Shown piece by piece: positions 7,305 to 16,664 of a DNA stretch of 54,795 nucleotides. Origin of the DNA: Ramlibacter tataouinensis (GTDB taxonomy: Bacteria; Pseudomonadota; Gammaproteobacteria; Burkholderiales; Burkholderiaceae_C); assembly GCA_002427815.1 (NCBI GenBank), contig DIZF01000027.1, positions 1 to 54,795 on the forward strand. The letters run 5' to 3'. The position numbers were made by a program, and so were the translations under genes. Every line of letters begins with the position of its first letter. Positions within the stretch are counted from its first letter, which is position 1. Below the pieces are notes generated by a model. It was not told the origin of the DNA. It did not search any database and was given only the letters and a program-made list of their open reading frames with translations.

Positions 7305-9539
7305 CTGCTCGATGAAATCGAGGGCGTGATCCAGGGGCATCGCGACGGACACGGCTTCGTGGTTCGCGACGATGGCGAAGGCGACATTTATCTGCCGCCG
7401 AATGAAATGCGCGCGGTCCTGCACAAGGACCGCGTCAAGGCACGCATCGTGCGGCATGACCGCAAGGGCCGGGCCGAAGGCCGCGTGCTCGAGATCATCG
7501 AGCGTCCGCCGCAACCGATCATCGGGCGGCTGCTGCACGAGAGCGGCGTCTGGCTGGTGGCACCGGAAGACAAGCGCTACGGCCAGGACGTGCTGATTCC
7601 CAAGGGTGCGACCGGCCTCGCGAAGGCGGGGCAGGTGGTGGTGGTCGAACTGACCGAACCGCCCAGTCTCTACGGACAGCCCGTGGGGCGCGTCAAGGAA
7701 GTGCTGGGCGAGATCGACGACCCCGGCATGGAGATCGAGATCGCGGTGCGCAAGTACGGTGTGCCGCACGAGTTCTCGGACGCCTGCATCGGCCTCGCCC
7801 GCTCGCTGCCCGACAAGGTCAGGCCGCAGGACAAGAAGCACCGGGTCGATCTCACCGACATCGCACTGGTCACCATCGACGGCGAAGACGCGCGCGACTT
7901 CGACGACGCGGTGTACTGCGAACCGGCGAAGGTGGGGCGCGGCAAGGGCTGGCGCCTGCTGGTGGCGATCGCCGACGTGAGCCATTACGTGGAAACCGGC
8001 AGTGCGATCGACATCGACGCATATGACCGCGCCACCAGCGTCTATTTCCCGCGGCGGGTCATTCCGATGCTGCCCGAGAAGCTTTCCAACGGGCTGTGTT
8101 CGCTCAACCCCGAGGTCGAACGCCTGTGCATGGTCTGCGACATGCTGATCAGCGCCACCGGCGAGATCTATGCCTACCAGTTCTATCCGGGCGTCATGTG
8201 GAGCCACGCGCGTTTCACCTACACCGAGGTGGCGGCCATCCTCGCCAACACCCGCGGGCCCGAGGCCATCCGCCGCAAGGATCGCGTGGCCGACCTGCTG
8301 AATCTGCACGACGCCTATCGCGCGCTGCTGAAGGCGCGCAACCAGCGCGGCGCCGTGGACTTCGAGACCACCGAGACCCAGATCATCTGCGACGACAGCG
8401 GCCGCATCGAGCGGATCGTGCCGCGCCTGCGCAACGAGGCGCATCGGCTCATTGAAGAGTCCATGCTGGCGGCCAACGTCTGCAGTGCCGACTTCATCCA
8501 GCTGAGCAAGCATCCGGGGCTGTTCCGGGTGCATGAAGGCCCGACGCCGGAGAAGAAGGACCTGCTGCGCAACTACCTCAAGGCCATCGGCGTGCCGCTG
8601 ACCATCAGCGAGGACCCGCTGCCCGCGGAGTTCCAGCGCATCGCCGAAGCCACCAAGGAGCGGCCCGACGCGCAGCAGATACACAGCATGCTGCTGCGCT
8701 CGATGTCGCAGGCCATCTATACGCCGCTCAATGCCGGCCACTTCGGCCTGGCCTACGACGCCTACACCCATTTCACCAGCCCGATCCGGCGTTATCCCGA
8801 TCTGCTGGTGCACCGGGTGATCAAGGCGATCCTGGCCAGCCAGCGCTATGAATTGCCGGTGCTGCCGACGCCGGGCGAGGCCCATGAGAAGCTGGCGCGC
8901 CGCCTGGCGTCGCGCGTCAAGGCGCCGAGCCACAAGCTCAAGAAGCCGGCGCCGCTGCCCAGCCGCGAGATCCAGGCCTGGGAAGCCGCGGGGCTGCATT
9001 GCAGCGCCAATGAACGGCGCGCCGACGAGGCCAGCCGCGACGTCGAGGCCTGGCTCAAGTGCAAGTACATGCGCGAACACCTGGGCGAGGAATACGGCGG
9101 CGTGGTGACCGCAGCGACGACCTTCGGCATTTTCGTCACCCTCGACGAGATGTATGTGGAAGGGCTGGTCCACATCACCGAACTGGGCGGCGAGTATTTC
9201 AAGTTCGACGAAGCCCGGCAGGAGCTGCGGGGCGAGCGCACCGGCATCCGCTATGCGATCGGCTCGCGGGTGCGGGTGCAGGTCAGCCGGGTCGACCTGG
9301 ATGGCCGCAAGATCGATTTCCGCCTGGTGCGCGAGGGCGAAGAGCTGGTCTCCAGGGCCCTGAAGGACAAGGGCGTAACGCAGGGCGCAGGGCGCGGTGC
9401 CGCGGGCGTGCCGGCCAAGTCCTCGACCAAGCGGGCCGCGAAACGCACTGCGGCCGAGCCAGCATCGCCGATCCACGCCCTCAAGGCCGCGGTCAAGAAG
9501 GCGGCCGGCAAGAGCAAGAGTCGCAAGACGCGCCGCTAG
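7305..9539 (+). CDS. rnr: Ribonuclease R
   Basis: A processive 3'-5' exoribonuclease of the RNB family that degrades structured RNA and helps in ribosome quality control. The protein has a cold-shock-type RNA-binding domain (GHRDGHGFV), the RNB domain with Mg-binding aspartates D192, D198, D200 and D201 counted from 7305 (GEDARDFDD), an S1 domain near residues 590-680, and a Lys/Arg-rich tail. The start is uncertain: the frame is open back through the antisense tRNA-Leu gene, yet no ATG occurs between the tRNA and the first domain. In-frame candidates are CTG at 7305 and GTG at 7326. The N-terminal helix-turn-helix domain of E. coli RNase R is absent. Confidence 0.9.
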   Translation: MLDEIEGVIQGHRDGHGFVVRDDGEGDIYLPPNEMRAVLHKDRVKARIVRHDRKGRAEGRVLEIIERPPQPIIGRLLHESGVWLVAPEDKRYGQDVLIPKGATGLAKAGQVVVVELTEPPSLYGQPVGRVKEVLGEIDDPGMEIEIAVRKYGVPHEFSDACIGLARSLPDKVRPQDKKHRVDLTDIALVTIDGEDARDFDDAVYCEPAKVGRGKGWRLLVAIADVSHYVETGSAIDIDAYDRATSVYFPRRVIPMLPEKLSNGLCSLNPEVERLCMVCDMLISATGEIYAYQFYPGVMWSHARFTYTEVAAILANTRGPEAIRRKDRVADLLNLHDAYRALLKARNQRGAVDFETTETQIICDDSGRIERIVPRLRNEAHRLIEESMLAANVCSADFIQLSKHPGLFRVHEGPTPEKKDLLRNYLKAIGVPLTISEDPLPAEFQRIAEATKERPDAQQIHSMLLRSMSQAIYTPLNAGHFGLAYDAYTHFTSPIRRYPDLLVHRVIKAILASQRYELPVLPTPGEAHEKLARRLASRVKAPSHKLKKPAPLPSREIQAWEAAGLHCSANERRADEASRDVEAWLKCKYMREHLGEEYGGVVTAATTFGIFVTLDEMYVEGLVHITELGGEYFKFDEARQELRGERTGIRYAIGSRVRVQVSRVDLDGRKIDFRLVREGEELVSRALKDKGVTQGAGRGAAGVPAKSSTKRAAKRTAAEPASPIHALKAAVKKAAGKSKSRKTRR

Positions 9540-9628
9540 CCTGCGCCTCGTCGGGCCGGGCGGAGTCGACCGTCCAGGCAGGCGGGGGTAGCATCGCGTC
9601 CGGATCTCATCAACGCAAGGAGCAATGC

Positions 9629-10393
9629 ATGGCAACGAATGAAGCGCGCGGCAAGGTCGCGATCGTCACCGGCGGCGGCAGCGGCATCGGCAAGGCCACG
9701 GCGCTGGCCCTGCTGGCGGACGGCTGGCGCGTGGCGCTCGCCGGAAGGCGGCAGGATGCACTGGACCAGGTGGTGGCCGAAGCCGGCGCGGACGGCCGTG
9801 CCCTGGCGGTCGCCACCGACGTCACCGACCCCGCGTCGGTGGAGGCTTTGTTCGCGGCCACGGTCAAGCAATGGGGCCGCGTCGACCTGCTGTTCAACAA
9901 CGCGGGTGTCGGTACCGCGGCCATACCGCTGGAAGATCTGCCGCTGGAGCAATGGAAGAAGGTGGTGGACACCAACCTCAACGGCATGTTCTACGGCATC
10001 CAGCAGGCGTTCCGGGTGATGAAGTCGCAGTCGCCGATGGGCGGGCGCATCATCAACAACGGTTCGATTTCGGCCCACGCGCCCAGGCCGCATTCGATCG
10101 CCTACACGGCGACCAAGCACGCCGTGTCGGGCCTGACCCGGGCCGCGGCACTGGATGGGCGCAGGTACAACATCGCCGTGGGCCAGATCGACATCGGCAA
10201 TGCGGCCACCGAGATGGCCGCCCGCATGGCCAAAGGGGTTCCGCAGGCCAATGGCGAGATCGCGATCGAGCCATTGATGGACGTGAAGATCGTGGGGCAG
10301 TCCGTGCTGTACATGGCCAACCTGCCGCCCGAAGCCAACGTGCTGTTCCACACGGTGATGGCTACCAAGATGCCCTTCGTCGGGCGCGGCTGA
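9629..10393 (+). CDS. SDR family NAD(P)-dependent oxidoreductase
   Basis: A 254-residue classical short-chain dehydrogenase/reductase. The cofactor-binding TGGGSGIG covers residues 14-21, NNAG is at 90-93, and the catalytic set is N116, S146, Y159 and K163 (YTATK). The ATG at 9629 is six bases after AAGGAG; an earlier ATG at 9625 is out of frame. It is convergent with the NAD(P)HX repair gene, whose 3' end begins nine bases further on. The substrate is not predictable. Confidence 0.88.
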   Translation: MATNEARGKVAIVTGGGSGIGKATALALLADGWRVALAGRRQDALDQVVAEAGADGRALAVATDVTDPASVEALFAATVKQWGRVDLLFNNAGVGTAAIPLEDLPLEQWKKVVDTNLNGMFYGIQQAFRVMKSQSPMGGRIINNGSISAHAPRPHSIAYTATKHAVSGLTRAAALDGRRYNIAVGQIDIGNAATEMAARMAKGVPQANGEIAIEPLMDVKIVGQSVLYMANLPPEANVLFHTVMATKMPFVGRG

Positions 10394-10402
10394 GGCGCGC
10401 TT

Positions 10403-11866
10403 TCAGGCGGGGAGCGGGCTGTCAGCCGTCCAGCCCATTCCGCGCGCCAGATCGAAGGCCGTGAGGGCACGGGCGGTCGGCCACTGGTCGGCTGCCTGGC
10501 CATGCGCATACACCGCTTGCGCGGCGGCTTCGAACGGCGCTGCGCCAGCGCCCAGGCGTGCGGCGATGAGGCCCGCCAGCACGTCGCCGGTTCCGGCCGT
10601 GGCCAATCGGGCGTTGCCGGTGGGATTGATCACCGGCACATGCCCGGGTCCGGCCGTCACGCTGCCCGAGCCCTTGAGCACCGCCACGCAACCGAAACGC
10701 GCTACCAGTTCCCGGCTGGCCGCGAGCCGGTCGGCCTGCACCGCCGCCGCCGCGCAGCCCAGCAGGCGTGCTGCTTCCAGCGGATGGGGCGTCAGCACGG
10801 TGGGCCGGTTGCGTCGGCCACGCGCCTGCAATAGCGACTGCAGCTGGGTATCGCAGGCGATGGCATTGAGTGCATCGGCATCGAGCACCAGGGAACCCAC
10901 CTTTGACAAGATGGCAGGCAACACCGTGCGGACGGCGTCGCCGCCACCGCAGCCGCAGGCGACCGCCATGTGGGCGAGGTCGAGCGACTCCCAGGGCCTG
11001 AGCATCAGTCCGGGCTGCGCCGGGTCGTACGCCGGCGCCGGACCGCCCAGCAGGCAGGCGAAGACGCGTCCGGCGCCGGCGTGCAGGGCGGCTGCTGCCG
11101 CCAGCAACACGGCGCCCGCCATTCCCGAAGCACCCCCGATCACCGCCACGTCGCCGTAGCTACCCTTGTGCGATGCGTGGAGCCGGGCGCCGGGCTGCGG
11201 CGAGCTGGCCAGCCAGGCGCTTGGCTCCGGCAGCTGGGCTGCGCTGCCGAGATCGTCGAACCAGACCTGTCCGGACGCGTCGCGGCCGCCGCCGGTGAAG
11301 AGTCCGGGCTTCAGAGTCAACAGGCTGAGCGTGTGGCTGGCGCGCACCGCGGGTCCGGTGCCGGCGTCCGCGTTCAATCCCGACGGCAGGTCGACGGCGA
11401 GTACCGGCCGGTCGCCGGCGCCCATCATGGCAGCGGACCATTCGGCCAGCACACCTTCCATGGGCCGTGCCGTGCCCAGGCCCAGCAACGCATCGATGGC
11501 CAGGTCCCACTGCGGCGGGACCTGATCGGAGAAACGGATGTTGGCCGCTTGTGCTGCGTGCAGCGAAGCCAGCGCATCGGCCGGCGCCCGGGCTTCCTGC
11601 CCCGACCAGGTCACGACCGGCGCCTTGCCCCACTGCTGCAGATGCCGCGCGGCTTCGAGGCCGTCGCCGCCATTGTTGCCGGGCCCGCAGGCGACCCAGA
11701 TGGATCGGGCGTGCGGTGCCAGCGCCAGCGCCAGCCGGGCCACCGACAGGCCGGCGCGTTGCATGAGCGTGTGGGCGGGCAGGCCGGCGGCGCAGACCTG
11801 CTCGATCGCGCGCGTGGCCGCCGTATCGAACAGGGGCCAGCGGAGTCCGGGCCTGATGCGTTCCAT
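10403..11866 (-). CDS. nnr: Bifunctional NAD(P)H-hydrate epimerase / ADP-dependent NAD(P)H-hydrate dehydratase
   Basis: A 487-residue metabolite-repair enzyme. The N-terminal YjeF_N half (about 1-215, with GPGNNGGDG) interconverts the epimers of hydrated NAD(P)H. The C-terminal carbohydrate-kinase-like half (about 225-487, with TPHPLEAARLLG and AGTGDVLAG) dehydrates the S form using ADP. The full fusion length is normal. ATG at 11866 is chosen; an in-frame GTG lies five codons upstream. It is the last gene of the amidase-dadA-nnr run on the minus strand. Confidence 0.92.
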   Translation of the reverse strand: MERIRPGLRWPLFDTAATRAIEQVCAAGLPAHTLMQRAGLSVARLALALAPHARSIWVACGPGNNGGDGLEAARHLQQWGKAPVVTWSGQEARAPADALASLHAAQAANIRFSDQVPPQWDLAIDALLGLGTARPMEGVLAEWSAAMMGAGDRPVLAVDLPSGLNADAGTGPAVRASHTLSLLTLKPGLFTGGGRDASGQVWFDDLGSAAQLPEPSAWLASSPQPGARLHASHKGSYGDVAVIGGASGMAGAVLLAAAAALHAGAGRVFACLLGGPAPAYDPAQPGLMLRPWESLDLAHMAVACGCGGGDAVRTVLPAILSKVGSLVLDADALNAIACDTQLQSLLQARGRRNRPTVLTPHPLEAARLLGCAAAAVQADRLAASRELVARFGCVAVLKGSGSVTAGPGHVPVINPTGNARLATAGTGDVLAGLIAARLGAGAAPFEAAAQAVYAHGQAADQWPTARALTAFDLARGMGWTADSPLPA

Positions 11867-11899
11867 ACCCGGATTCTGCACCCCGGGGCCGCAAGACCC

Positions 11900-13174
11900 C
11901 TAGGCCGCCAGCCGCTCGACGCCGAGTCCTTCGATGTCGACTTCGGGCACCCGCTGCGCCATGAGGTCGGCCACCGCGCGGGCGCAGCCGCACGACAACG
12001 CCCAGCCGCTGGAGCCGTGGCCGAGGTTGAGCCACACCCCCGGGATGCCGGTCGCGCCGATCAGGGGCGGCCCGTCGGGCATCATCGGTCGCGCGCCTTT
12101 CCATTCCTGCACGCCCGAGCCGGTGTTGGCGAGCTGCGCCGCCCCCGGAAACCAGTCGTGCAGCACCTTGTACAAGGTCTGGATCGAGGCGGCCCGCTTC
12201 TTGCCGGGCAGGCCGCCGATTTCGGCGCTGCCGGCCACCCGCACCCGGCTGCCCAGGCGGGCGATGGCCACCTTGTAGCGCTCGTCCATCAATGCGCTGC
12301 GGGGCGCATTGAGCGGCTCGCGCAGGGGTGCGCTGATCGAATAGCCGTAAACCGGGATCAAGGGGATCTTCAGGCCCAGTGGCACCAGCAGCAGCGGCGA
12401 TTCCACGCCCCCGCACACGATCACCGCATCGAAGCGCCGCCGCGCCGGAGCGGCCTCGCCCAGTGTCCAGACATTCAGCGCAACCGGATCCGCCGGATCC
12501 AGCGGGGCCACTGCCCGGTTGAACTCGAACAGCACGCCACGGCTCTGCGCCTGGTTCTTCAGCAGCAGCGCGAACTGGCGGCAATTGCCGACCTCGTCGG
12601 AGGGCAGATGCACCGCGCCCACGAACGAGATGTCGGGGTTGATGGCCGGCTCGACCAGGCGGGCTTGCGCGGCATCGATTTCCTTGAATGCCACACCGGC
12701 GTCGCGCAGCACCTGCAGGCCCGGTTGCACCAGCTTGCGGTCCTTCTCGCCGCGCAGCACCACCATGTAGCCGAGGCTGCGGTCGTATTCGAACTGGTAA
12801 TGTTCGGTGATTTCGTTCAGCCGGGTCCGGCTGTAGAACGCCAGGCGCTGCATCCGCGCGCGGTTGGCCGAATAGGTGGCCAGATCGCACGACCGGTACC
12901 ACTTCCACATCCATTCGATGTCGTGGCGCGTCAAGGGCAGCGTGACGCGCACCGGCGCGTGCTGCCGCAGCAGATAACCGGCGATCTTGCCCGGCATCCC
13001 GGGCGCGGCCCAGGGTGTGACATAGCCCGGCGCAACCACCCCGGCGTTGGCGAAGCTGGCTTCCTCGGCCACGGCGGCGCGGCGCTCGAACACGGTGACT
13101 TCGTGGCCATCGACGGCCAGTTCGAAGGCCGTGGTGACGCCGATGATGCCGGCGCCGATGACGGCGACTCTCAT
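11900..13174 (-). CDS. dadA: FAD-dependent D-amino acid dehydrogenase (DadA family)
   Basis: A 424-residue DAO-superfamily flavoprotein that oxidatively deaminates D-amino acids and passes electrons to the respiratory chain. The FAD-binding VIGAGIIG is at residues 4-11, followed by FERR at the end of the second strand and the SFANAG stretch typical of DadA. The C-terminal GHGSSGWALS segment binds the flavin ring. Length is normal. It lies 25 bases after the amidase stop and 33 bases before the NAD(P)HX repair gene, so an operon is likely. The family also contains glycine- and opine-type oxidases, so the exact substrate is uncertain. Confidence 0.85.
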   Translation of the reverse strand: MRVAVIGAGIIGVTTAFELAVDGHEVTVFERRAAVAEEASFANAGVVAPGYVTPWAAPGMPGKIAGYLLRQHAPVRVTLPLTRHDIEWMWKWYRSCDLATYSANRARMQRLAFYSRTRLNEITEHYQFEYDRSLGYMVVLRGEKDRKLVQPGLQVLRDAGVAFKEIDAAQARLVEPAINPDISFVGAVHLPSDEVGNCRQFALLLKNQAQSRGVLFEFNRAVAPLDPADPVALNVWTLGEAAPARRRFDAVIVCGGVESPLLLVPLGLKIPLIPVYGYSISAPLREPLNAPRSALMDERYKVAIARLGSRVRVAGSAEIGGLPGKKRAASIQTLYKVLHDWFPGAAQLANTGSGVQEWKGARPMMPDGPPLIGATGIPGVWLNLGHGSSGWALSCGCARAVADLMAQRVPEVDIEGLGVERLAA

Positions 13175-13199
13175 TGCGGCCCTTCCCTGAACCGGGCGT

Positions 13200-14567
13200 T
13201 CATGAATTGCCTGAGGTGGCGGCGAGAACTTCCTCCGCCTTCACCGCGATGTTCAGTACCGTGTCGTCGTGCATTGCGCCGTGCCAGATCATGAGGCCGG
13301 CCGGCAGTTCGCCGGCCTGATGGCAGGGAATCGAGATCGCGCAGCCGTCGAGCATGTTCACAACGCTGGTGTTGCGCAGCAGCAGGGCATTGACGCGGAA
13401 GAACTCCTCGTCGCGGGCGGCGTCCTGCGCGCGGTCCACACCCTGGGCCGGCGCGACCCGGGCGATCGGCGGAGCGACGATGGGGACAGTGGGCGAGAGC
13501 ACGGCATCGACGTCGCCCAAGGCCGCCTGCACCGCTGCGATCCATTCGCGTCGCGCGCGGATGAGTTCTATGTATTCATGGGCCTTCATCGTCGCACCCC
13601 GTTCGATGCGAAAGCGCACCCGGGGGTCGTAGCCGTCGCCCTTTCGCTCGAGCAAGGTCCGGTGCCACGCATAGCTCTCGGCGGCGGTGAAGCCGCCGCT
13701 GGACTGCAGGCTGCCCAGGTCGCGGATTTCAGCGAGCGGGATCTCCACGACGCGGGCGCCGGCATCGCGCAGGGCCTTGATGCTGCGCTCGAAGGCGCGG
13801 GCCACAGTGGCGTCCAGGCCGTCGAGCATGCTGGTGCGCGCCACCGCAAGACGCAAGCCGGTTATGGGAAGCTGGGTGCGCGCCACCTTGCGCGCGGCCA
13901 GGATTTCGTGCGCCAGGATTGCGTCGCGCACCGATCGGGTCATCGCGCACACCGTGTCCAGCGTGGTCGACAGCGGCAAGGCGCCTTCGAGCGGTGTCAG
14001 GCGCGCCGTGTTCTTGAAGCCGACGATTCCGCACAGCGCGGCCGGAATGCGGATCGAGCCGCCGGTGTCCGAGCCCAACCCGATGAATGCGGCCCCGGTG
14101 GTCACGGACACCGCGGCGCCCGAGGATGAGCCGCCCGGAATGCGGGGTGTGGCTGGGTCCGCCGGATTGGGCGGTACCGGAAAATGCGGATTGGTGCCCA
14201 CCCCCGAGAACGCGAATTCACTCATGTGGGTGCGGCCGAGCACGGCGCCGCCGGCGGCTTTCAGCCGGGCTACGGCCGGGCAATCCTGCGCAGCGGGCGG
14301 GGCATCGGCCAGCACCCGGGATCCGGCGGCGGTGGTCTGGCCGGCGATGTCGAACAGATCCTTGACCGACACGGCCAGTCCGGCCAGCGGCCCGGAAACC
14401 GCCGCTGGCCGGGCAGCTTCGAGTCGGGCTTCGTCAAAACAGGTTTTGAGAAAGGCTTTCTGGCATTCGATGGACTGGGCGATGCCGATCGAAACCTCCA
14501 TCTCGGCGGCGGCGCTGCGCTGGCCGGACAGGAGCTTTTCACGGGTGGCGATGAGGTCTTGGCGCAT
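13200..14567 (-). CDS. Amidase (amidase signature family)
   Basis: A 455-residue amidase-signature hydrolase that releases ammonia or an amine from amides. The Ser-cisSer-Lys triad is visible: Lys in SVKDLF, the glycine/serine block PGGSSSGAA, and the nucleophile Ser in GSDTGGSIRIPAALCG. Length is usual. ATG at 14567 is chosen; the frame extends 35 codons further into the rpsB promoter region, where protein-like sequence ends. It precedes dadA, so it might feed amino acids released from amides into deamination, but the substrate is unknown. It is not a GatA; no gatB or gatC is present. Confidence 0.87.
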   Translation of the reverse strand: MRQDLIATREKLLSGQRSAAAEMEVSIGIAQSIECQKAFLKTCFDEARLEAARPAAVSGPLAGLAVSVKDLFDIAGQTTAAGSRVLADAPPAAQDCPAVARLKAAGGAVLGRTHMSEFAFSGVGTNPHFPVPPNPADPATPRIPGGSSSGAAVSVTTGAAFIGLGSDTGGSIRIPAALCGIVGFKNTARLTPLEGALPLSTTLDTVCAMTRSVRDAILAHEILAARKVARTQLPITGLRLAVARTSMLDGLDATVARAFERSIKALRDAGARVVEIPLAEIRDLGSLQSSGGFTAAESYAWHRTLLERKGDGYDPRVRFRIERGATMKAHEYIELIRARREWIAAVQAALGDVDAVLSPTVPIVAPPIARVAPAQGVDRAQDAARDEEFFRVNALLLRNTSVVNMLDGCAISIPCHQAGELPAGLMIWHGAMHDDTVLNIAVKAEEVLAATSGNS

Positions 14568-14586
14568 GGGATGGAGCAGTGTCCGT

Positions 14587-14594
14587 GCTATAAT
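14587..14594 (+). promoter_or_regulatory. rpsB promoter (-10 hexamer)
   Basis: A perfect TATAAT at 14589-14594, preceded by TGC, resembles an extended -10, which fits the lack of a good -35. Transcription would start near 14601 and give a leader of about 140 nt before rpsB. The promoter lies only about 20 bases from the divergent amidase start codon, so the two may interfere. Confidence 0.75.
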
Positions 14595-14681
14595 TTTTGG
14601 GTTTTGCTGGGGGGCAGTGCATGCTGCGCCGCTTCCTGTCAGCGAAACAAAATCGCGAATCCAACCCCACAAGGTGTTGTC

Positions 14682-14698
14682 GCTGCCGTCACGGCAGC
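14682..14698 (+). promoter_or_regulatory. GC-rich hairpin in the rpsB leader
   Basis: GCTGCCG / CGGCAGC form a perfect 7-bp stem with a 3-nt loop, about 45 bases before the rpsB start codon. Bacterial rpsB-tsf leaders are often bound by S2 for feedback control. This hairpin is a candidate for such a site, though nothing else identifies it. Confidence 0.4.
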
Positions 14699-14742
14699 AG
14701 CAATTTCGGGCTGGATTTTAGACCCAACCTTCAGGAAAGCCT

Positions 14743-15495
14743 ATGTCCGTCACCATGCGTGAAATGCTGGAAGCCGGTGTCCATTTCGGACACCAGACCC
14801 GCTTCTGGAACCCCAAGATGGCCCCGTATATCTTCGGCCATCGCAACAAGATCCACATCATCAACCTGGAAAAGTCGCTTCCGATGTTCCAGGACGCGAC
14901 CAAGTTCGTGAAGCAGCTCGCGGCCAACCGCGGCACCATCCTGATGGTGGGCACCAAGCGCCAGGCACGCGATACGGTGGCTGCCGAAGCCAAGCGCGCC
15001 GGCGTGCCCTACGTCGACCAGCGCTGGCTCGGCGGCATGCTGACCAACTTCAAGACCGTCAAGACGTCCATCAAGCGCCTGAAGGACATGAAGGCCCAGC
15101 AGGAAGCCGGCCTGGACGCGATGAGCAAGAAAGAGCAGCTGATGTTCGCGCGCGAGATGGAGAAGCTCGAAAAGGACATCGGCGGCATCCAGGACATGAC
15201 CAGCCTGCCCGACGCCATCTTCGTGATCGACGTGGGTTTCCACAAGATCGCCGTGTCCGAAGCCAAGAAGCTGGGCATCCCGCTGGTTGGCGTGGTCGAC
15301 ACCAACCACTCGCCCATCGGCATCGATTACGTGATCCCGGGTAACGACGACTCGTCCAAAGCCGTCACGCTGTACGCACGCGGCATCGCCGATGCGATCC
15401 TGGAAGGCCGCAATAGCGCCGCCAGCGACGTCGTCAAGGCCGTGTCCGAAGGCAGCGACGAATTCGTCGAAGTGCCGGAAGGCGCCGGGGCCTGA
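14743..15495 (+). CDS. rpsB: 30S ribosomal protein S2
   Basis: A 250-residue S2 protein of the small subunit. It begins with the family hallmark MREMLEAGVHFGHQTRFWNPKM, has the conserved RWLGGMLTNF segment and the NHSPIGIDYVIPGNDD region, and has the usual length. The start follows CAGGAAAGCCT. It heads the rpsB-tsf-pyrH-frr cluster, with a terminator hairpin before tsf that probably lowers but does not abolish read-through. Confidence 0.98.
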   Translation: MSVTMREMLEAGVHFGHQTRFWNPKMAPYIFGHRNKIHIINLEKSLPMFQDATKFVKQLAANRGTILMVGTKRQARDTVAAEAKRAGVPYVDQRWLGGMLTNFKTVKTSIKRLKDMKAQQEAGLDAMSKKEQLMFAREMEKLEKDIGGIQDMTSLPDAIFVIDVGFHKIAVSEAKKLGIPLVGVVDTNHSPIGIDYVIPGNDDSSKAVTLYARGIADAILEGRNSAASDVVKAVSEGSDEFVEVPEGAGA

Positions 15496-15515
15496 CTCGC
15501 GTGCGAGGCCAGAGG

Positions 15516-15539
15516 AAGGGGCTCTCGGGCCCCTTTTTT
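15516..15539 (+). terminator. Intrinsic terminator between rpsB and tsf
   Basis: AAGGGGC / GCCCCTT form a 7-bp stem with a 6-nt loop followed by a run of T. Its position between rpsB and tsf suggests partial termination that sets the S2 to EF-Ts ratio. Confidence 0.85.
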
Positions 15540-15633
15540 GGTTACGGCATGACAAGCCCTTCAGGCAGCTGTCAGCCCGCACCGAAAGCGAAGCTTTTAC
15601 ACCGAACCTGAACTGAACGATACGAGGTAAGAA

Positions 15634-16557
15634 ATGGCTGCAATCACCGCAAGCATGGTCGGCGAACTGCGCGCGAAGACCGACGCGCCCATGATGGAGT
15701 GCAAGAAGGCACTGACCGAGGCCGACGGCAACATGGACAAGGCCGAGGAGCTGCTGCGCATCAAGCTGGGCAACAAGGCCGGCAAGGCGGCCGCCCGCAT
15801 CACGGCCGAAGGCGTGGTCACCGCGTTCATCGACGGTGGCACCGGCGCGCTGCTGGAAACCAACTGCGAAACCGACTTTGTCACCAAGAACGACAGCTTC
15901 CTGGGCCTGGCCAAGGCCGCGGCCGAGCTGATTGCCAGGAACAATCCCGCCGACGTGGCGGCCCTGGGCCAACTGCCCTACAGCCAGGACGGCTTCGGTC
16001 CCACGCTGGAAGACGTGCGCAAGGGCCTGGTCGGCAAGATCGGCGAGAACATGAGCTTCCGCCGCTTCAAGCGATTCTCGGGCTCGGCCAAGCTCGCCTC
16101 CTATCTGCATGGCACCCGCATCGGGGTGGTGGTGGAATACGAGGGTGACGAGGTGGCCGCAAAGGACGTGGCCATGCACGTGGCAGCCATGAAGCCGGTG
16201 GCCCTGACCAGTGCCGACGTGCCCGCCGAGCTGATCGAAAAAGAACGGACGATCGCGATGGGCAAGGCCGAGGAAGACCGACGGGCCGCCGAAGCCGCGG
16301 GCAAGCCGGTGCAGGCACCCGAGATCGTCGCCAGGCGGGTCGAAGGCGGCGTGCAGAAATACCTGAAGGAAGTGTCGCTGTTCAACCAGTCGTTCGTGAA
16401 GAACGACAAGCAGACCGTCGAGCAGATGCTCAAGGCCACCAACACCCGGGTGTTGGGCTTTACCCTGTATGTGGTGGGCGAAGGCATCCAGAAGAGGGTC
16501 GACGACTTCGCGGCCGAAGTGGCCGCGCAGGTGGCGGCCGCCAAGGCCGGCGCCTGA
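15634..16557 (+). CDS. tsf: Elongation factor Ts
   Basis: A 307-residue nucleotide-exchange factor for EF-Tu. The N-terminal UBA-like domain carries VGELRAKTDAPMMECKKAL, and the TDFVTKND motif that contacts the EF-Tu nucleotide pocket follows near residue 80. The core and coiled-coil subdomains are intact and length is normal for betaproteobacteria. ATG follows GAGGTAAGAA. Confidence 0.98.
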   Translation: MAAITASMVGELRAKTDAPMMECKKALTEADGNMDKAEELLRIKLGNKAGKAAARITAEGVVTAFIDGGTGALLETNCETDFVTKNDSFLGLAKAAAELIARNNPADVAALGQLPYSQDGFGPTLEDVRKGLVGKIGENMSFRRFKRFSGSAKLASYLHGTRIGVVVEYEGDEVAAKDVAMHVAAMKPVALTSADVPAELIEKERTIAMGKAEEDRRAAEAAGKPVQAPEIVARRVEGGVQKYLKEVSLFNQSFVKNDKQTVEQMLKATNTRVLGFTLYVVGEGIQKRVDDFAAEVAAQVAAAKAGA

Positions 16558-16664
16558 GCGCACGGCCTGGGCTGCGGGCTTGCCGGGCAACCGGCGAGCC
16601 GGGCTGACGTGCCCGTGAGCATCGCAACGCCGGTACACTCAACCCGTTTTTCAAGGAGCTTTTC

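Noticed and set aside
10461..11159. Plus-strand frames over the NAD(P)HX repair gene
   Set aside because: Low-complexity Arg/Ala/Ser shadows with no motif; the minus-strand gene accounts for the region.
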